Of a stretch of 64,000 nt of DNA, positions 34,741 through 43,404 are shown one piece after another. A program made the position numbers and the translations under genes. Numbering within the stretch: position 1 is the first letter of the stretch; each line of letters starts with the position of its first letter. This stretch comes from Rhodobacter sp. Har01 (GTDB taxonomy: Bacteria > Pseudomonadota > Alphaproteobacteria > Rhodobacterales > Rhodobacteraceae). Below the pieces are notes generated by a model. The model had not been told where the DNA came from and did no database searches. It saw only the letters and a program-made list of their open reading frames with translations. The stretch covers positions 264,121 through 328,120 of the forward strand of contig NZ_JAJCTD010000005.1 in the NCBI RefSeq assembly GCF_020564565.1, in the 5' to 3' direction.

Positions 34741-35316
34741 ATGCGCAGACGATTCCCCGTCGTCCTTGCGGCGGTTCTGCTGACCGGGGCCTTGCCCTGC
34801 GCCCTGGCCCTGGCCCCGGCCCTTGCAGACGATATCATGATCGAGGATTTCACCATGCAGCCCGAAACCCGCTGGCGGTTCTTCACGGACCAGGTGATGG
34901 GGGGCGTCTCGACCGGCCAGGTGGCCTTTCTGCAGGAAGGCGGCACGCGCTTTGCCCGCATGACCGGCCAGGTCAGCACCGCCAACCGGGGCGGCTTCAT
35001 CCAGATGCGGCTTGATCTGCCCGCCCCGCCGCCCGAGGGCACGACCGGCCTTCGGCTTGTGGTCCGCGGCAACGGGCAGCGCTATTTCGCCCATCTGCGC
35101 ACGGCCGGCACGCTGCTGCCCTGGCAATACTATCAGGCCGGATTCGAGGTGACGGAAGCCTGGACCGAAGTGCGGCTGCCGTTCGAGGCCTTTGCCGCCT
35201 CGGGGGCGATGCTGCGCAGCGTGCCCCGGGCAAGCCGGCTGACCTCGGTCGCCGTGGTGGCCTATGGCCGCGACCATGACGCCCGGATCGACGTGCGCGA
35301 GGTGGGATTCTACTGA
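34741..35316 (+). CDS. Exported CIA30-family protein
   Basis: A 191-residue protein with a signal peptide (PVVLAAVLLTGALPCALALAPALA) and a single CIA30/NDUFAF1-like beta-sandwich domain. Family marks are WRFFTDQVMGGVSTGQ, GGFIQMRLDL, GLRLVVRGNGQRYFAHLRT and the C-terminal RIDVREVGFY. The ATG at 34741 has AGGAGG five bases upstream. The exported location argues against a complex I assembly role; carbohydrate or lipid binding is possible. Sits between sox and the ABC exporter operon. Confidence 0.8.
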   Translation: MRRRFPVVLAAVLLTGALPCALALAPALADDIMIEDFTMQPETRWRFFTDQVMGGVSTGQVAFLQEGGTRFARMTGQVSTANRGGFIQMRLDLPAPPPEGTTGLRLVVRGNGQRYFAHLRTAGTLLPWQYYQAGFEVTEAWTEVRLPFEAFAASGAMLRSVPRASRLTSVAVVAYGRDHDARIDVREVGFY

Positions 35317-35346
35317 CCGGGCGGGGCTTGGCCTTGCCCGGGCAGG

Positions 35347-36381
35347 TCAGTCGTAGCCGGTCATCTCTAGATACCCCACGCCGCCGGAACTGCCCGAGAT
35401 CGTCACCGGACCTTCCCAGTAGGGCACCGAGGTCGCCATCCAGGCCTGCGGGTTCAGCGCCTTGACCGTGACGTCGATGCCGCGGCCGGGCAGCCTGACG
35501 CGCCATTCCACCGGCACCTCGCGCCCCGAGACGGTCTGGCGGGCCAGGGGTTCGGCCGCAAAGGCGCCGTCGGGGTAGGCGGTGGTCTGGCCGTCCGCCG
35601 TGATCCAGGTGGCGGCGGTGAAGTTCCGCTCACCGCGCAGCACGAAGCCCATCAGCTTGTCGCCGCTGTCGAAGGACAGCGAGAACCAGTCCCAGCCGCG
35701 CTGGTCTTGCGCCAGGGGTTGCGAGGACCATTCCCGGTCAAGCCAGGCGGTGCCGGTGACCGCGACCGGACCCTCGGGCAGGGTGAGGCTGCCGCTGACC
35801 TGATAGAACGGCTGCGAGTAGTAGTGGCTGGCCTGCCCGGCGGCGGATTTCACCGAATAGCCCTGCTGGCCATGCAGCACCAGCGGCCCGGTTGCGACCA
35901 GTGCCACGTCATAGGCGAAGTCGGGGCCAGAGGCGGCAAGGCGAAGCGTGTCGAAATCCGGCCCCGCCATCTGCCAGTCGTCGATCCAGGCCGCGAACGG
36001 GGTGGCGGTGACCCCGGCCTGGCCGATGCCGCCGCGGGCCAGCCGCTCGGCCACGAAATGCGCCTGCGGCGTGGTAACGGCGGCATGCCCCATCCAAAGC
36101 TGCGGGCTGGCCCATCCCGGCCCGTCGCCGGGGGCGAGGGCGCTGCGGAACAGCGTCCATTGCAGCCCGTAGGGCGTGCCGTCCGGGCCGGTCAGGTTGG
36201 CCGTCAGATACCACCATTCGATGCGAAAGGCGGGATGCGCGCCGTGATCGGCCGGAAACTGCAGGACGGTGTCGCGGCTGGGCCGGGCGAAGCTGTCATC
36301 TTCGCTGCCCAGCCCGGCAAAGCCCTGCGCCAGCGCCTGCACCGGCAGCCACAGCAGAAGGATCAGAAGCCTAGCGTTCAT
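35347..36381 (-). CDS. AttH-like lipocalin-family exported protein
   Basis: A 344-residue exported protein (signal peptide ARLLILLLWLPVQALAQ) with two lipocalin-like beta-barrel halves, as in AttH and carotenoid 1,2-hydratase (CrtC) relatives: FRIEWWYLTANL, GLQWTLFRSAL and TGTAWLDREWSSQPL. It overlaps the 3' end of the permease gene by 11 bases. AttEFGH-type systems pair such a secreted protein with an FtsX-like ABC transporter; the cargo is unknown, probably a lipophilic compound or lipoprotein. Confidence 0.82.
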   Translation of the reverse strand: MNARLLILLLWLPVQALAQGFAGLGSEDDSFARPSRDTVLQFPADHGAHPAFRIEWWYLTANLTGPDGTPYGLQWTLFRSALAPGDGPGWASPQLWMGHAAVTTPQAHFVAERLARGGIGQAGVTATPFAAWIDDWQMAGPDFDTLRLAASGPDFAYDVALVATGPLVLHGQQGYSVKSAAGQASHYYSQPFYQVSGSLTLPEGPVAVTGTAWLDREWSSQPLAQDQRGWDWFSLSFDSGDKLMGFVLRGERNFTAATWITADGQTTAYPDGAFAAEPLARQTVSGREVPVEWRVRLPGRGIDVTVKALNPQAWMATSVPYWEGPVTISGSSGGVGYLEMTGYD

Positions 36382-38758
36382 GGCGGAACACCCCCAAAAG
36401 GCGCGCAGGCGGCATGCGTGACAATTGCCACGCCGGCCAAAGCGCGGCCAGCGCCGCCGCCAGCAGGGCCAGCCCGCCCAGCCGCAGATAGTCACCCGGG
36501 AAGAGATACATCGGCAGGCGCCAGCCGAAGGCCTCGACATTGACCACCGCCAGCAGCGCCCAGGCCAGCGCCAGGCCCAAGGGCAGCGCCAGCACCCCGG
36601 TCAGTGCCGCCAGCACCACCGCCCGCGCCAGATCCAGCGCTGCCAGCCGGCGCCGGCTGACCCCCAGCGCCCAGACCGGAGCCAGCTGCGGCAGGCGCAT
36701 CGCGGCCAGGGTCAGAAGGCTCATCAGCAGGGCGAAGCCGGCGACCGCCAGGGTCAGGACGTTCAGCGCCGCGGTGACGGTGAAGGTGCGCTCGAACACC
36801 GCCAGCGACAGCGCCTTGATCGCCGCCTGGTCGATCATCGCGGTGTCCGGCACCCCTGCCCGGTCGCGCAGCGCGGCCTGCATGGCGCCGACCTGTGCGG
36901 GGTCAAGCCGCAGGCCGAAGCGCAGCGGGGTCACCTGCGGAAAGGCGCGCTGGAACAGCGCCTCGGTCACGATCACCTGCCCGACCGGATTGCCGTAATC
37001 GCCGTAGATGCCCAGCACGGGCAGCGCCAGGCCGGGGGCGATCTCGACCGTGTCGTCCAGGCCAAGCCCGGCGCGGCGGGACAGTTGTTCGTTGATCAGC
37101 ACGCCCTCGGCCCGCGCCAGGGCGTCCCAGACATCGGGGATCGCCTGCAGAAAGCGCCAGTTCTCGCGGTAGGTGGCGTGATCGCGGGCGCCGAAGACCT
37201 CGGCCGGCAGGCCCGCCACCGTCCGCTCGACCAGGACGATGGGCAGCACCGCCTGCGCCTGGCCTTCGGCCACCGCGACAATCGCGCGGGCCTGGGCGGG
37301 GTCGGTGGCGGAGACATAAAGCTCCGAGGCCAGCCGCTGGTCGAGGAAGCCGGTGAAGGTCAGCCGGAACGACGAGACCATGGTGGACACACCGACATTT
37401 GCCGCCATCGCCAGCAACAGCGCCATCAGCGCCAGCGCCAGCCCCGGCAGTTGCTGGCGCGTGTCGGCCCAGAACCATTGTGCCAGGGGGGCCTGCGCAC
37501 GCGCCTCGGCCCGACGCAGCAGCCCGGCCAGCAGCGGCGGCAGCGCCAGCGCCCCGCCGATCAGCAGCGCGCCCAGCATCGCAAAGCCGGCCCGCAGCCC
37601 CTGCCCCCAAAGCGCCAGTGCCGCTGCCACACACAGCAGCGCCAGCGCCAGCAGGGCCTGGCCCCGCTGGTGCCGGGCCATGGCCCAGGCCCGCGGCTGG
37701 GCGCTGGCCAAGAGCGGCATCCGCACCAGCGCCCAGAGCGCTCCGCCGCCCGCCACCGCGGTGCCTGCCAGCGCCATCGCCAGCCCCGACAGCCACCAGA
37801 CCGGCCGCAGGGCAAGCTGGCCCGAAACCTCGGCGCCATACAGTCCGCGCAGGGTGGCCGCCACGTCGGGCAGCAGCGCCGCCGCCACCAGATAGCCAAG
37901 CGCCACGCCAAGCAGGCCCGCGACCAGCGCGAGTGCCGCCAGTTCCAGCGCCATCAGCCCGATCAGCCGCCGCAGCGGCGCGCCCAGCGCCCGCAGGGTG
38001 CGCACCATCGTCCGACGCTGCTCGAACGCCAGACCGATGGCTCCGTGCACGATGAACAGCCCCACCGCAAAGGACAGCAGGCCGAAGGCGGTGAGGTTCA
38101 GGTGGAAACTGTCGGTCAGCCGGGCGACATCGCTGCCGCCTTGCGGCGCGGTCTCGACCAGATCGGGGGCGACCTCGGCCAGCGGGCGGCGGGTCAGCGG
38201 CTGGTCTGGCAGGACCAGCAGGCGGTCGATCTGGTCGGGCCGGTTCAGCAGCCGCTGCGCCAGCCCGATGTCGGTGATCGCGGTGTTCGGAGCGATCTCG
38301 GGGGTGACCACGGGTTCGGCGCCGGTGTCAGGCAGCCGGGCCAGCGTCTCGGCACGGGCAAAGACCTGCCCATTTCCGGAAAGAAACGCCCCCAGATCGG
38401 CCCCGTCCGGCAGCGGCCCCGGGCCGGTCCCGCGCGGGGCGGTCAGCGGCTCGATCCCGATCAGCCGCACCGCGCCCAGCTTGCCCTCGATCACCGGCGA
38501 CACGTTCCAGCCCGCGCGCCGCAGCGCGACATAGGTCTGTTGCGCGATCACCCCGCCCGGCAGCGCGGTGATCTGGGCCAGGTTGCCCTCGCCCAAGGCG
38601 CCGGCGGCGGCATCGTAGCTGGCGCGCGCCTCGGCATTGATCGCCTGAACCCCGGACCAGAGCGCCGTTCCCAGCGCCAGCCCCGCCAGAAGGGTGAACA
38701 GTTGCAAGGGGTTGCGCCACCAGTGCGAGAGCAGCGCGGCCAGGATCACCCGGTTCAC
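36371..38758 (-). CDS. FtsX-like ABC exporter permease (AttFG type)
   Basis: A 795-residue inner-membrane protein with an N-terminal helix (LFTLLAGLALGTALWSG), a large periplasmic domain (about residues 40-225), two FtsX-type four-helix blocks (about 225-480 and 660-790) and a second periplasmic domain. The GTG start at 38758 overlaps the ATPase stop (GTGA). It resembles the AttF/AttG and LolC/MacB-superfamily permeases that move lipoproteins or lipids outward rather than importing solutes. Confidence 0.85.
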   Translation of the reverse strand: MNRVILAALLSHWWRNPLQLFTLLAGLALGTALWSGVQAINAEARASYDAAAGALGEGNLAQITALPGGVIAQQTYVALRRAGWNVSPVIEGKLGAVRLIGIEPLTAPRGTGPGPLPDGADLGAFLSGNGQVFARAETLARLPDTGAEPVVTPEIAPNTAITDIGLAQRLLNRPDQIDRLLVLPDQPLTRRPLAEVAPDLVETAPQGGSDVARLTDSFHLNLTAFGLLSFAVGLFIVHGAIGLAFEQRRTMVRTLRALGAPLRRLIGLMALELAALALVAGLLGVALGYLVAAALLPDVAATLRGLYGAEVSGQLALRPVWWLSGLAMALAGTAVAGGGALWALVRMPLLASAQPRAWAMARHQRGQALLALALLCVAAALALWGQGLRAGFAMLGALLIGGALALPPLLAGLLRRAEARAQAPLAQWFWADTRQQLPGLALALMALLLAMAANVGVSTMVSSFRLTFTGFLDQRLASELYVSATDPAQARAIVAVAEGQAQAVLPIVLVERTVAGLPAEVFGARDHATYRENWRFLQAIPDVWDALARAEGVLINEQLSRRAGLGLDDTVEIAPGLALPVLGIYGDYGNPVGQVIVTEALFQRAFPQVTPLRFGLRLDPAQVGAMQAALRDRAGVPDTAMIDQAAIKALSLAVFERTFTVTAALNVLTLAVAGFALLMSLLTLAAMRLPQLAPVWALGVSRRRLAALDLARAVVLAALTGVLALPLGLALAWALLAVVNVEAFGWRLPMYLFPGDYLRLGGLALLAAALAALWPAWQLSRMPPARLLGVFRHER

Positions 38759-39405
38759 GTCAACTGCCCGGCGCTGAGGTGCATCCGGCGGCGCATCCGC
38801 GCCGCAAGCCGCTCGGAATGGGTGACCAGGATCAGCCCCGCCCCGGTTTCCGCCACCAGCTCGCAGAGCAGCGCGAAGACGGTGTCGGCGGTCGCCTCGT
38901 CCAGGTTGCCGGTCGGCTCGTCGGCCAGCACCAGCCTGGGCCGCGGCGCCAGAGTGCGGGCGATGGCGACGCGCTGCTGCTGGCCGCCCGAAAGCTGCTC
39001 GGGGTATTTGTCCAGATGCCCGGCCAGCCCCAGCCGCTGCGCCAGCGCCTGCGCATGGGCCGCGTCATGCCGCCCCGCCAGGCGGGCCTGGAAGGCGATG
39101 TTGGCCGCCACCGTCAGCGAGGGGATCAGGTTGAACTGCTGGAAGATCACCCCCACCGTGCCGCGCCGCAACCGCGCGCGGCCGGGATCGTCCAACGGCG
39201 TCAGGTCGGTGCCGTCAATCGCCACGCTGCCGCTGTCGGCCGTATCCAGCCCGCCGATCAGATGCAGAAGCGTGCTTTTGCCCGAACCGGATTCGCCGGT
39301 CAGCGCCAGCATCCCGCCTGCCTCAAGCGCCAGCGACACGCCGCGCAGCACGGCGGTCTCGGCCCCCGGATAGGTCTTCGTCACCTCGCGCAGACTGAGC
39401 AGCAT
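38755..39405 (-). CDS. ABC exporter ATPase (AttE/LolD type)
   Basis: A 216-residue ABC ATPase of the LolD/MacB group. Walker A is GESGSGKST, Q-loop VIFQQFNLIPSLT, signature LSGGQQQRVAIART, Walker B LVLADEPTGNLD and the H-loop LVTHS. AGGAGG lies seven bases before the ATG at 39405. Powers the downstream permease; first gene of the three-gene exporter operon. Confidence 0.92.
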   Translation of the reverse strand: MLLSLREVTKTYPGAETAVLRGVSLALEAGGMLALTGESGSGKSTLLHLIGGLDTADSGSVAIDGTDLTPLDDPGRARLRRGTVGVIFQQFNLIPSLTVAANIAFQARLAGRHDAAHAQALAQRLGLAGHLDKYPEQLSGGQQQRVAIARTLAPRPRLVLADEPTGNLDEATADTVFALLCELVAETGAGLILVTHSERLAARMRRRMHLSAGQLT

Positions 39406-39415
39406 CGGGCATCCT

Positions 39416-39442
39416 CCTGACCCGAACATAAGCCGGGTCAGG
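39416..39442 (-). promoter_or_regulatory. Inverted repeat abutting the ribosome-binding site of the ABC exporter operon
   Basis: CCTGACCCG and CGGGTCAGG form a perfect nine-base inverted repeat with a nine-base loop. On the minus-strand mRNA its second arm overlaps the AGGAGG ribosome-binding site of the ATPase gene. It could be an operator or a translation-controlling hairpin. Confidence 0.5.
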
Positions 39443-39679
39443 CCGATGGAAAGCGCGGCCTTGCGGCAAGGCCCGATCCTTGCGGCAGCCCGGCACTGGA
39501 AGCGATCGGCTGGCCTGTCCTGCAAGACCGCCGGGGGGCGCCCCGTGCAGGCGATGAACAACCTGTTCGCCCCGCCGCGGGTGACGGCCACACCCGGCCG
39601 CCGCGCTGAACAAGGCCAACTGCGGGATCGACACGCGACCCCGAGACCAACCCCGAGACCGGCCCCACCGCCGGGCCTG

Positions 39680-40189
39680 TCACGCCCGGGCGGCCGCGCG
39701 GGCGCGCCGGCACCAGGTCAGCAGCGCCGGCAGGTCGGCCGGCAGGGTCTTGGCCAGCCCGCCGGCAAAGCGCTCCCAGGCCGGCGCGTGGCCTTCGCGC
39801 ACGGCCACCAGAACGGGAACCCCGATCTGGCAGGCCTGCTCGATCACGGCGCGGACGCCATGGCCTTCGGCCTCGGCCTGGCCGAACCGCGGAATGACCA
39901 GAAGGTCGGCGCCGGACTGAAGGCCGCCAAGCGCGGCACCGGCGGCTTCGGCCAGGCCGCGGGGGTCAAGCTTGCAGCCCTGCGCTGCCGGCCCCAGGTT
40001 CTGGGCGATGCCGAAGACCTGGCCCGAGACCAGTTCGCACACCGCCATGTCGCCGCAACTGCTCCGCGTCTGCAGCAAGCCGGCCACCCGCCAACCTTCG
40101 GCGGCAAGGGTCGCCACCAGCGCCGCGAGCTTGGGATCGATCTCGGCCTTGTCCGCCATGAACACCGCTGCGATGCCAGGGTTTTCCAT
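39680..40189 (-). CDS. DUF2478 protein of molybdate locus
   Basis: A 169-residue cytoplasmic protein of the DUF2478 family, repeatedly found beside molybdate transport genes in Rhodobacterales. Visible family features are IAAVFMADKAEIDPKLAALV, GWRVAGLLQ, the Cys in QGCKLDP, LLVIPRFGQAEAEGHG and the C-terminal WERFAGGLAKTLPADL. A THEP1-like nucleotide-binding fold has been suggested for such proteins, but no complete Walker A is present here. Divergent from modABC, with a candidate Mo-box 55 bases upstream of its start. Confidence 0.85.
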   Translation of the reverse strand: MENPGIAAVFMADKAEIDPKLAALVATLAAEGWRVAGLLQTRSSCGDMAVCELVSGQVFGIAQNLGPAAQGCKLDPRGLAEAAGAALGGLQSGADLLVIPRFGQAEAEGHGVRAVIEQACQIGVPVLVAVREGHAPAWERFAGGLAKTLPADLPALLTWCRRARAAARA

Positions 40190-40680
40190 GACCTGCCTCC
40201 TGCGCCGGGACCGAGTCTGGCGGTCGTTGCCCTCAGGCCCCTTGGCGTTATGGTCGCGAATATATAGCGCCTGTCAACCGGCGCGTGCCATTCTGCCCCG
40301 CCGGGGCCGCGCTGCGGTCTGGCCAAAGAGAGACCTGCGGTGGTTTCATCGACAATGCCGCGCGGGTCCGCGGATGGCCACCAGGCGCCCGCCGGGCGTG
40401 GTCGGATCGGGAAAGGCCGCGCTTCTGGCGCCGATCCCTGCAACCGGCCTGATCGCTGCTGCCGGACGCCAGATGGCGGTGCGCGACAAACCGGCCTGGA
40501 CGCTGGTCAAGCAGGGGGCCTCATCGGGCCGATCCGCACCGTCTTTGCCCAAAATCCAGCCGTTGCTGAGGCGATTGTGCGCCCTGCGGTCAGACTGGAT
40601 ATGTCCGGCGGAAAATAGCCCTTGCCTTGCCAGAACCGACCAGGTGATGTGTTTCCAGAACCATATCGACAGGAGGAATC
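40190..40680. other. Divergent intergenic region between DUF2478 gene and modA
   Basis: About 490 bases with no supported gene. It holds the candidate Mo-box near 40244-40269 and the modA ribosome-binding site AGGAGGAATC directly before 40681. The middle part (40340-40600) has short open frames in all phases but none with a recognisable domain; it may be a gene remnant. Confidence 0.5.
40244..40269. promoter_or_regulatory. Candidate Mo-box (ModE/MopA/MopB-type operator)
   Basis: GCGTTATGGTCGCGAATATATAGCGC carries the dyad CGTTAT and ATATATAGCG around a GTCGC centre, closely resembling the ModE-type operator pattern (CGTTATAT ... TACATAACG). Arms GGCGTTAT and ATAGCGCC match at seven of eight positions. 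It lies upstream of the DUF2478 gene and could also act on modA. Confidence 0.55.
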
Positions 40681-41469
40681 ATGTCCCGCCGCCTTGCCGC
40701 ATCCCGTCTTGCCCCCTCCCGTCTTGCCCTGGCCTCCGCGCTTGCCGTGTCGCTGGCTGCGCCTGCGTTTGCCGAAGAGGTGGTGGTCTTCGCCGCCGCA
40801 TCCATGAAGACCGCGCTCGACGCGGTGGCCGCGGATTTCCAGGCCGCCACCGGGCACGGCGTGATCATCAGCTACGGGGCATCGAACGCGCTGGCCAAGC
40901 AGATCATTGAAGGCGCTCCGGCCGACATCTTCGTCTCTGCCGCTGTCAACTGGATGGACGAAGTGGAAAAGGCCGGTCAGGTGGTGGACGGCACCCGCAG
41001 GGATCTTTTCGGCAACGCGCTGGTGCTGGTGGCCCACGGCAAGGACGCGGCTGCCGTCGCGATCGGGCCGGGGTTCGATCTGGCCGGGCTGCTGGGCGAT
41101 GGCAAGCTGGCGATGGCGATGGTCGATTCCGTGCCGGCCGGGCAATATGGCAAGGAAGCCCTTGAATCGCTGGGGATCTGGTCGGCGGTCGAAGGTGCAG
41201 TGGCACAGTCCGAAAACGTCCGCGCTGCGCTGACGCTGGTGTCAACCGGCGAGGCCCCCTACGGCATCGTCTATGCGACGGACGCGGTGTCGGATGACAA
41301 CGTCACCGTGGTCGGCACCTTCCCGGCCGACAGCCACAAGCCCATTGTCTATCCTGGCGCGCTGCTGACCGGGGCCGCAGACGACGCGGACCGCGCCTTC
41401 TTCGAGGCCTTGTCCCTGGACGCCGGAGACGCGAAGTTCGTCGAGCAGGGCTTCGTGATCCTGAACTGA
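40681..41469 (+). CDS. modA: ModA, molybdate-binding protein
   Basis: A 262-residue periplasmic molybdate receptor with a signal peptide (ALASALAVSLAAPAFA). Binding-site segments are VFAAASMKTALDAV, SYGASNALAKQIIEGAPADIF, DSVPAGQYGK and GIVYATDA. Delivers molybdate to ModBC. AGGAGG is immediately upstream of the ATG. A hairpin separates it from modB. Confidence 0.95.
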   Translation: MSRRLAASRLAPSRLALASALAVSLAAPAFAEEVVVFAAASMKTALDAVAADFQAATGHGVIISYGASNALAKQIIEGAPADIFVSAAVNWMDEVEKAGQVVDGTRRDLFGNALVLVAHGKDAAAVAIGPGFDLAGLLGDGKLAMAMVDSVPAGQYGKEALESLGIWSAVEGAVAQSENVRAALTLVSTGEAPYGIVYATDAVSDDNVTVVGTFPADSHKPIVYPGALLTGAADDADRAFFEALSLDAGDAKFVEQGFVILN

Positions 41470-41482
41470 ACTGAACCGACCG

Positions 41483-41500
41483 GGTCGGGCTGACCCGACC
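41483..41500 (+). terminator. Hairpin between modA and modB
   Basis: GGTCGGG/CCCGACC with loop CTGA, 14 bases after the modA stop. No T-tract follows, so it more likely stabilises modA mRNA than ends the operon. Confidence 0.5.
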
Positions 41501-41515
41501 GAGGCGAAGGGTGGA

Positions 41516-42214
41516 ATGGCGGACTGGCTTACCCCTGACGAATGGCGCGCCGTGGCCTTGTCGCTGCGGGTTTCGTTCTGGGCGACGCTGGTCAGCCTGC
41601 CGCTGGGCGTGATGGTCGCCTATGCCCTTGCGCGGTGGGATTTCTGGGGCAAGCAGGTGCTGAACGGCATCGTGCATCTGCCGCTGATCCTGCCGCCGGT
41701 GGTCACCGGCTATCTGCTGCTGGTGACCTTCGGCCGCAAGGGAACCGTCGGCCTGTATCTGGACCAATGGTTCGGCATTGTCTTCGCCTTCCGCTGGACC
41801 GGGGCCGCGCTGGCCGCCGGCATCATGGCGTTTCCGCTGATGGTGCGGGCGATCCGCCTTGCCATCGAGGCGGTGGACCCCAGACTGGAACAGGCCGCCG
41901 GCACCCTGGGGGCCTCGCGGCCCTGGGTTTTCGCGACGGTGACGCTGCCGCTGATCCTGCCCGGCATCATCGCCGGCGCCATCCTGGCCTTTGCCAAGGC
42001 GATGGGAGAATTCGGCGCGACGATCACCTTCGTCTCGAACATTCCCGGCCAGACCCAGACCATGCCCTCGGCGATCTATGCCCTGCTGCAAGTGCCCGGC
42101 GGCGATGCCCAGGCGGCGCGGCTGGTCTGGATCGCCATCGCCATCGCGATGTCGGCGCTGCTGCTGTCGGAATGGGTGGCGCGGGCCGTGGCCCGCAGGA
42201 TCTCGGGCACATGA
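41516..42214 (+). CDS. modB: ModB, molybdate ABC transporter permease
   Basis: A 232-residue permease with five to six helices and the EAA loop LEQAAGTLGASRPWVFATVTLPLILPG (residues about 123-149), which contacts ModC. Other family marks are PLGVMVAYALAR and LPPVVTGYLLL. It overlaps modC by four bases (ATGA). Confidence 0.94.
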   Translation: MADWLTPDEWRAVALSLRVSFWATLVSLPLGVMVAYALARWDFWGKQVLNGIVHLPLILPPVVTGYLLLVTFGRKGTVGLYLDQWFGIVFAFRWTGAALAAGIMAFPLMVRAIRLAIEAVDPRLEQAAGTLGASRPWVFATVTLPLILPGIIAGAILAFAKAMGEFGATITFVSNIPGQTQTMPSAIYALLQVPGGDAQAARLVWIAIAIAMSALLLSEWVARAVARRISGT

Positions 42215-43302
42215 CGCTGCAGATCGCGCTTCGGCATCGCTTTGCAGGCTTTGTCCTGGACGTCGCCTTCGAGGCGCCCGCCGGGGTGACGGTGCTGTTC
42301 GGTCGATCCGGTTCCGGCAAGACCACCGTGATCAACGCCGTCGCCGGGCTGCTTCGCCCGGATCAGGGCCGGATCACCGCCGACGACGTGGTGCTGCTGG
42401 ACACCAAGGCCGGGACGAACCTGCCCCCGCATCGGCGCCGGATCGGCTATGTCTTTCAGGACGCCCGGCTTTTCCCGCATCTGACGGTGCGGCAGAACCT
42501 GCTTTACGGGCGCTGGTTCGCGCCCAAGGGGGCGGCGGCGGTGGAGCTTGGCCGCATCGTCGATCTGCTGGGCATCGGCGCCTTGCTGAACCGCCGCCCC
42601 GGCGCCCTGTCGGGCGGCGAGAAGCAACGGGTCGCGATCGGCCGGGCCATCCTGTCGAACCCGCGCCTGCTGGCGCTGGACGAACCGCTGGCCGCCCTGG
42701 ACGAAGCGCGCAAGGCCGAAATCCTGCCCTATCTGGAACGTCTGCGCGACGAGTTGCGGCTGCCCATCCTTTACGTCAGCCATGCCATTTCCGAGGTCGC
42801 CCGGCTGGCCACCACGGTTGTGCTGATGGAGGCGGGCCGCGTCACCGCCGCCGGCCCCACCGCCGCAATCCTGTCGGACCCGGTGACGGCCCCGCTGCTG
42901 GGCCTGCGCGAGGCCGGCGCGATCCTGCTTGCGACCGTGGTAGCACAGGATGACGACGGATTGACCCGGCTGGTTTGTGCCGCCGGGCCGCTGTGGCTGC
43001 CCCGCGTGGCCGCCCCCGTCGGGGCAAGCCTGCGCGTCCGGATCCTGGCACAGGACGTGATGCTGGCCACCACCCGGCCGATCGGCATTTCGGCCCTGAA
43101 CGTCTTGTCCACGACGGTCCGCGACGTCCGCATGGGCGACGGCCCCGGCGCGCTGGTGCAGCTGGAGGCAGGCGACGAAATGTTGCTCGCCCGCGTCACG
43201 CGCCGGTCAGTCGATGCGCTGGGCCTGGCCGCGGGACAACCGGTGTTTGCGGTTCTGAAGGCCGTCTCGGTGGCGCAAGAGAACGTCGGAGCGACCGGAT
43301 GA
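42211..43302 (+). CDS. modC: ModC, molybdate ABC transporter ATPase
   Basis: A 363-residue ABC ATPase: Walker A GRSGSGKTT, Q-loop YVFQDARLFPHLTV, signature LSGGEKQRVAIGRA, Walker B LLALDEPLAALD, H-loop YVSHAI. The C-terminal region (about 290-355) is a MOP/TOBE molybdate-binding domain (GISALNVLSTTVRDVRMG, LLARVTRRSVDALGL). The start at 42211 overlaps the modB stop. Confidence 0.95.
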   Translation: MTLQIALRHRFAGFVLDVAFEAPAGVTVLFGRSGSGKTTVINAVAGLLRPDQGRITADDVVLLDTKAGTNLPPHRRRIGYVFQDARLFPHLTVRQNLLYGRWFAPKGAAAVELGRIVDLLGIGALLNRRPGALSGGEKQRVAIGRAILSNPRLLALDEPLAALDEARKAEILPYLERLRDELRLPILYVSHAISEVARLATTVVLMEAGRVTAAGPTAAILSDPVTAPLLGLREAGAILLATVVAQDDDGLTRLVCAAGPLWLPRVAAPVGASLRVRILAQDVMLATTRPIGISALNVLSTTVRDVRMGDGPGALVQLEAGDEMLLARVTRRSVDALGLAAGQPVFAVLKAVSVAQENVGATG

Positions 43303-43404
43303 CCGCCGCGAGCGCGACCGCCGGATCGCGATGTGCTCTGGCCCGAGCGGACCTGCGGGGGCATCGGCAGGCTGAGACCGGACGAGGTGCCGGGGCCGGA
43401 CGGG

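Noticed and set aside
36425..39373. A 982-codon open frame on the plus strand
   Set aside because: It runs antisense across the ABC permease and ATPase genes, is Gln/Arg/Pro-rich and has no domain; a by-product of GC-rich codon bias.
40340..40618. A 92-codon frame upstream of modA
   Set aside because: No ribosome-binding site, no recognisable domain, and overlapping frames in other phases are equally open.
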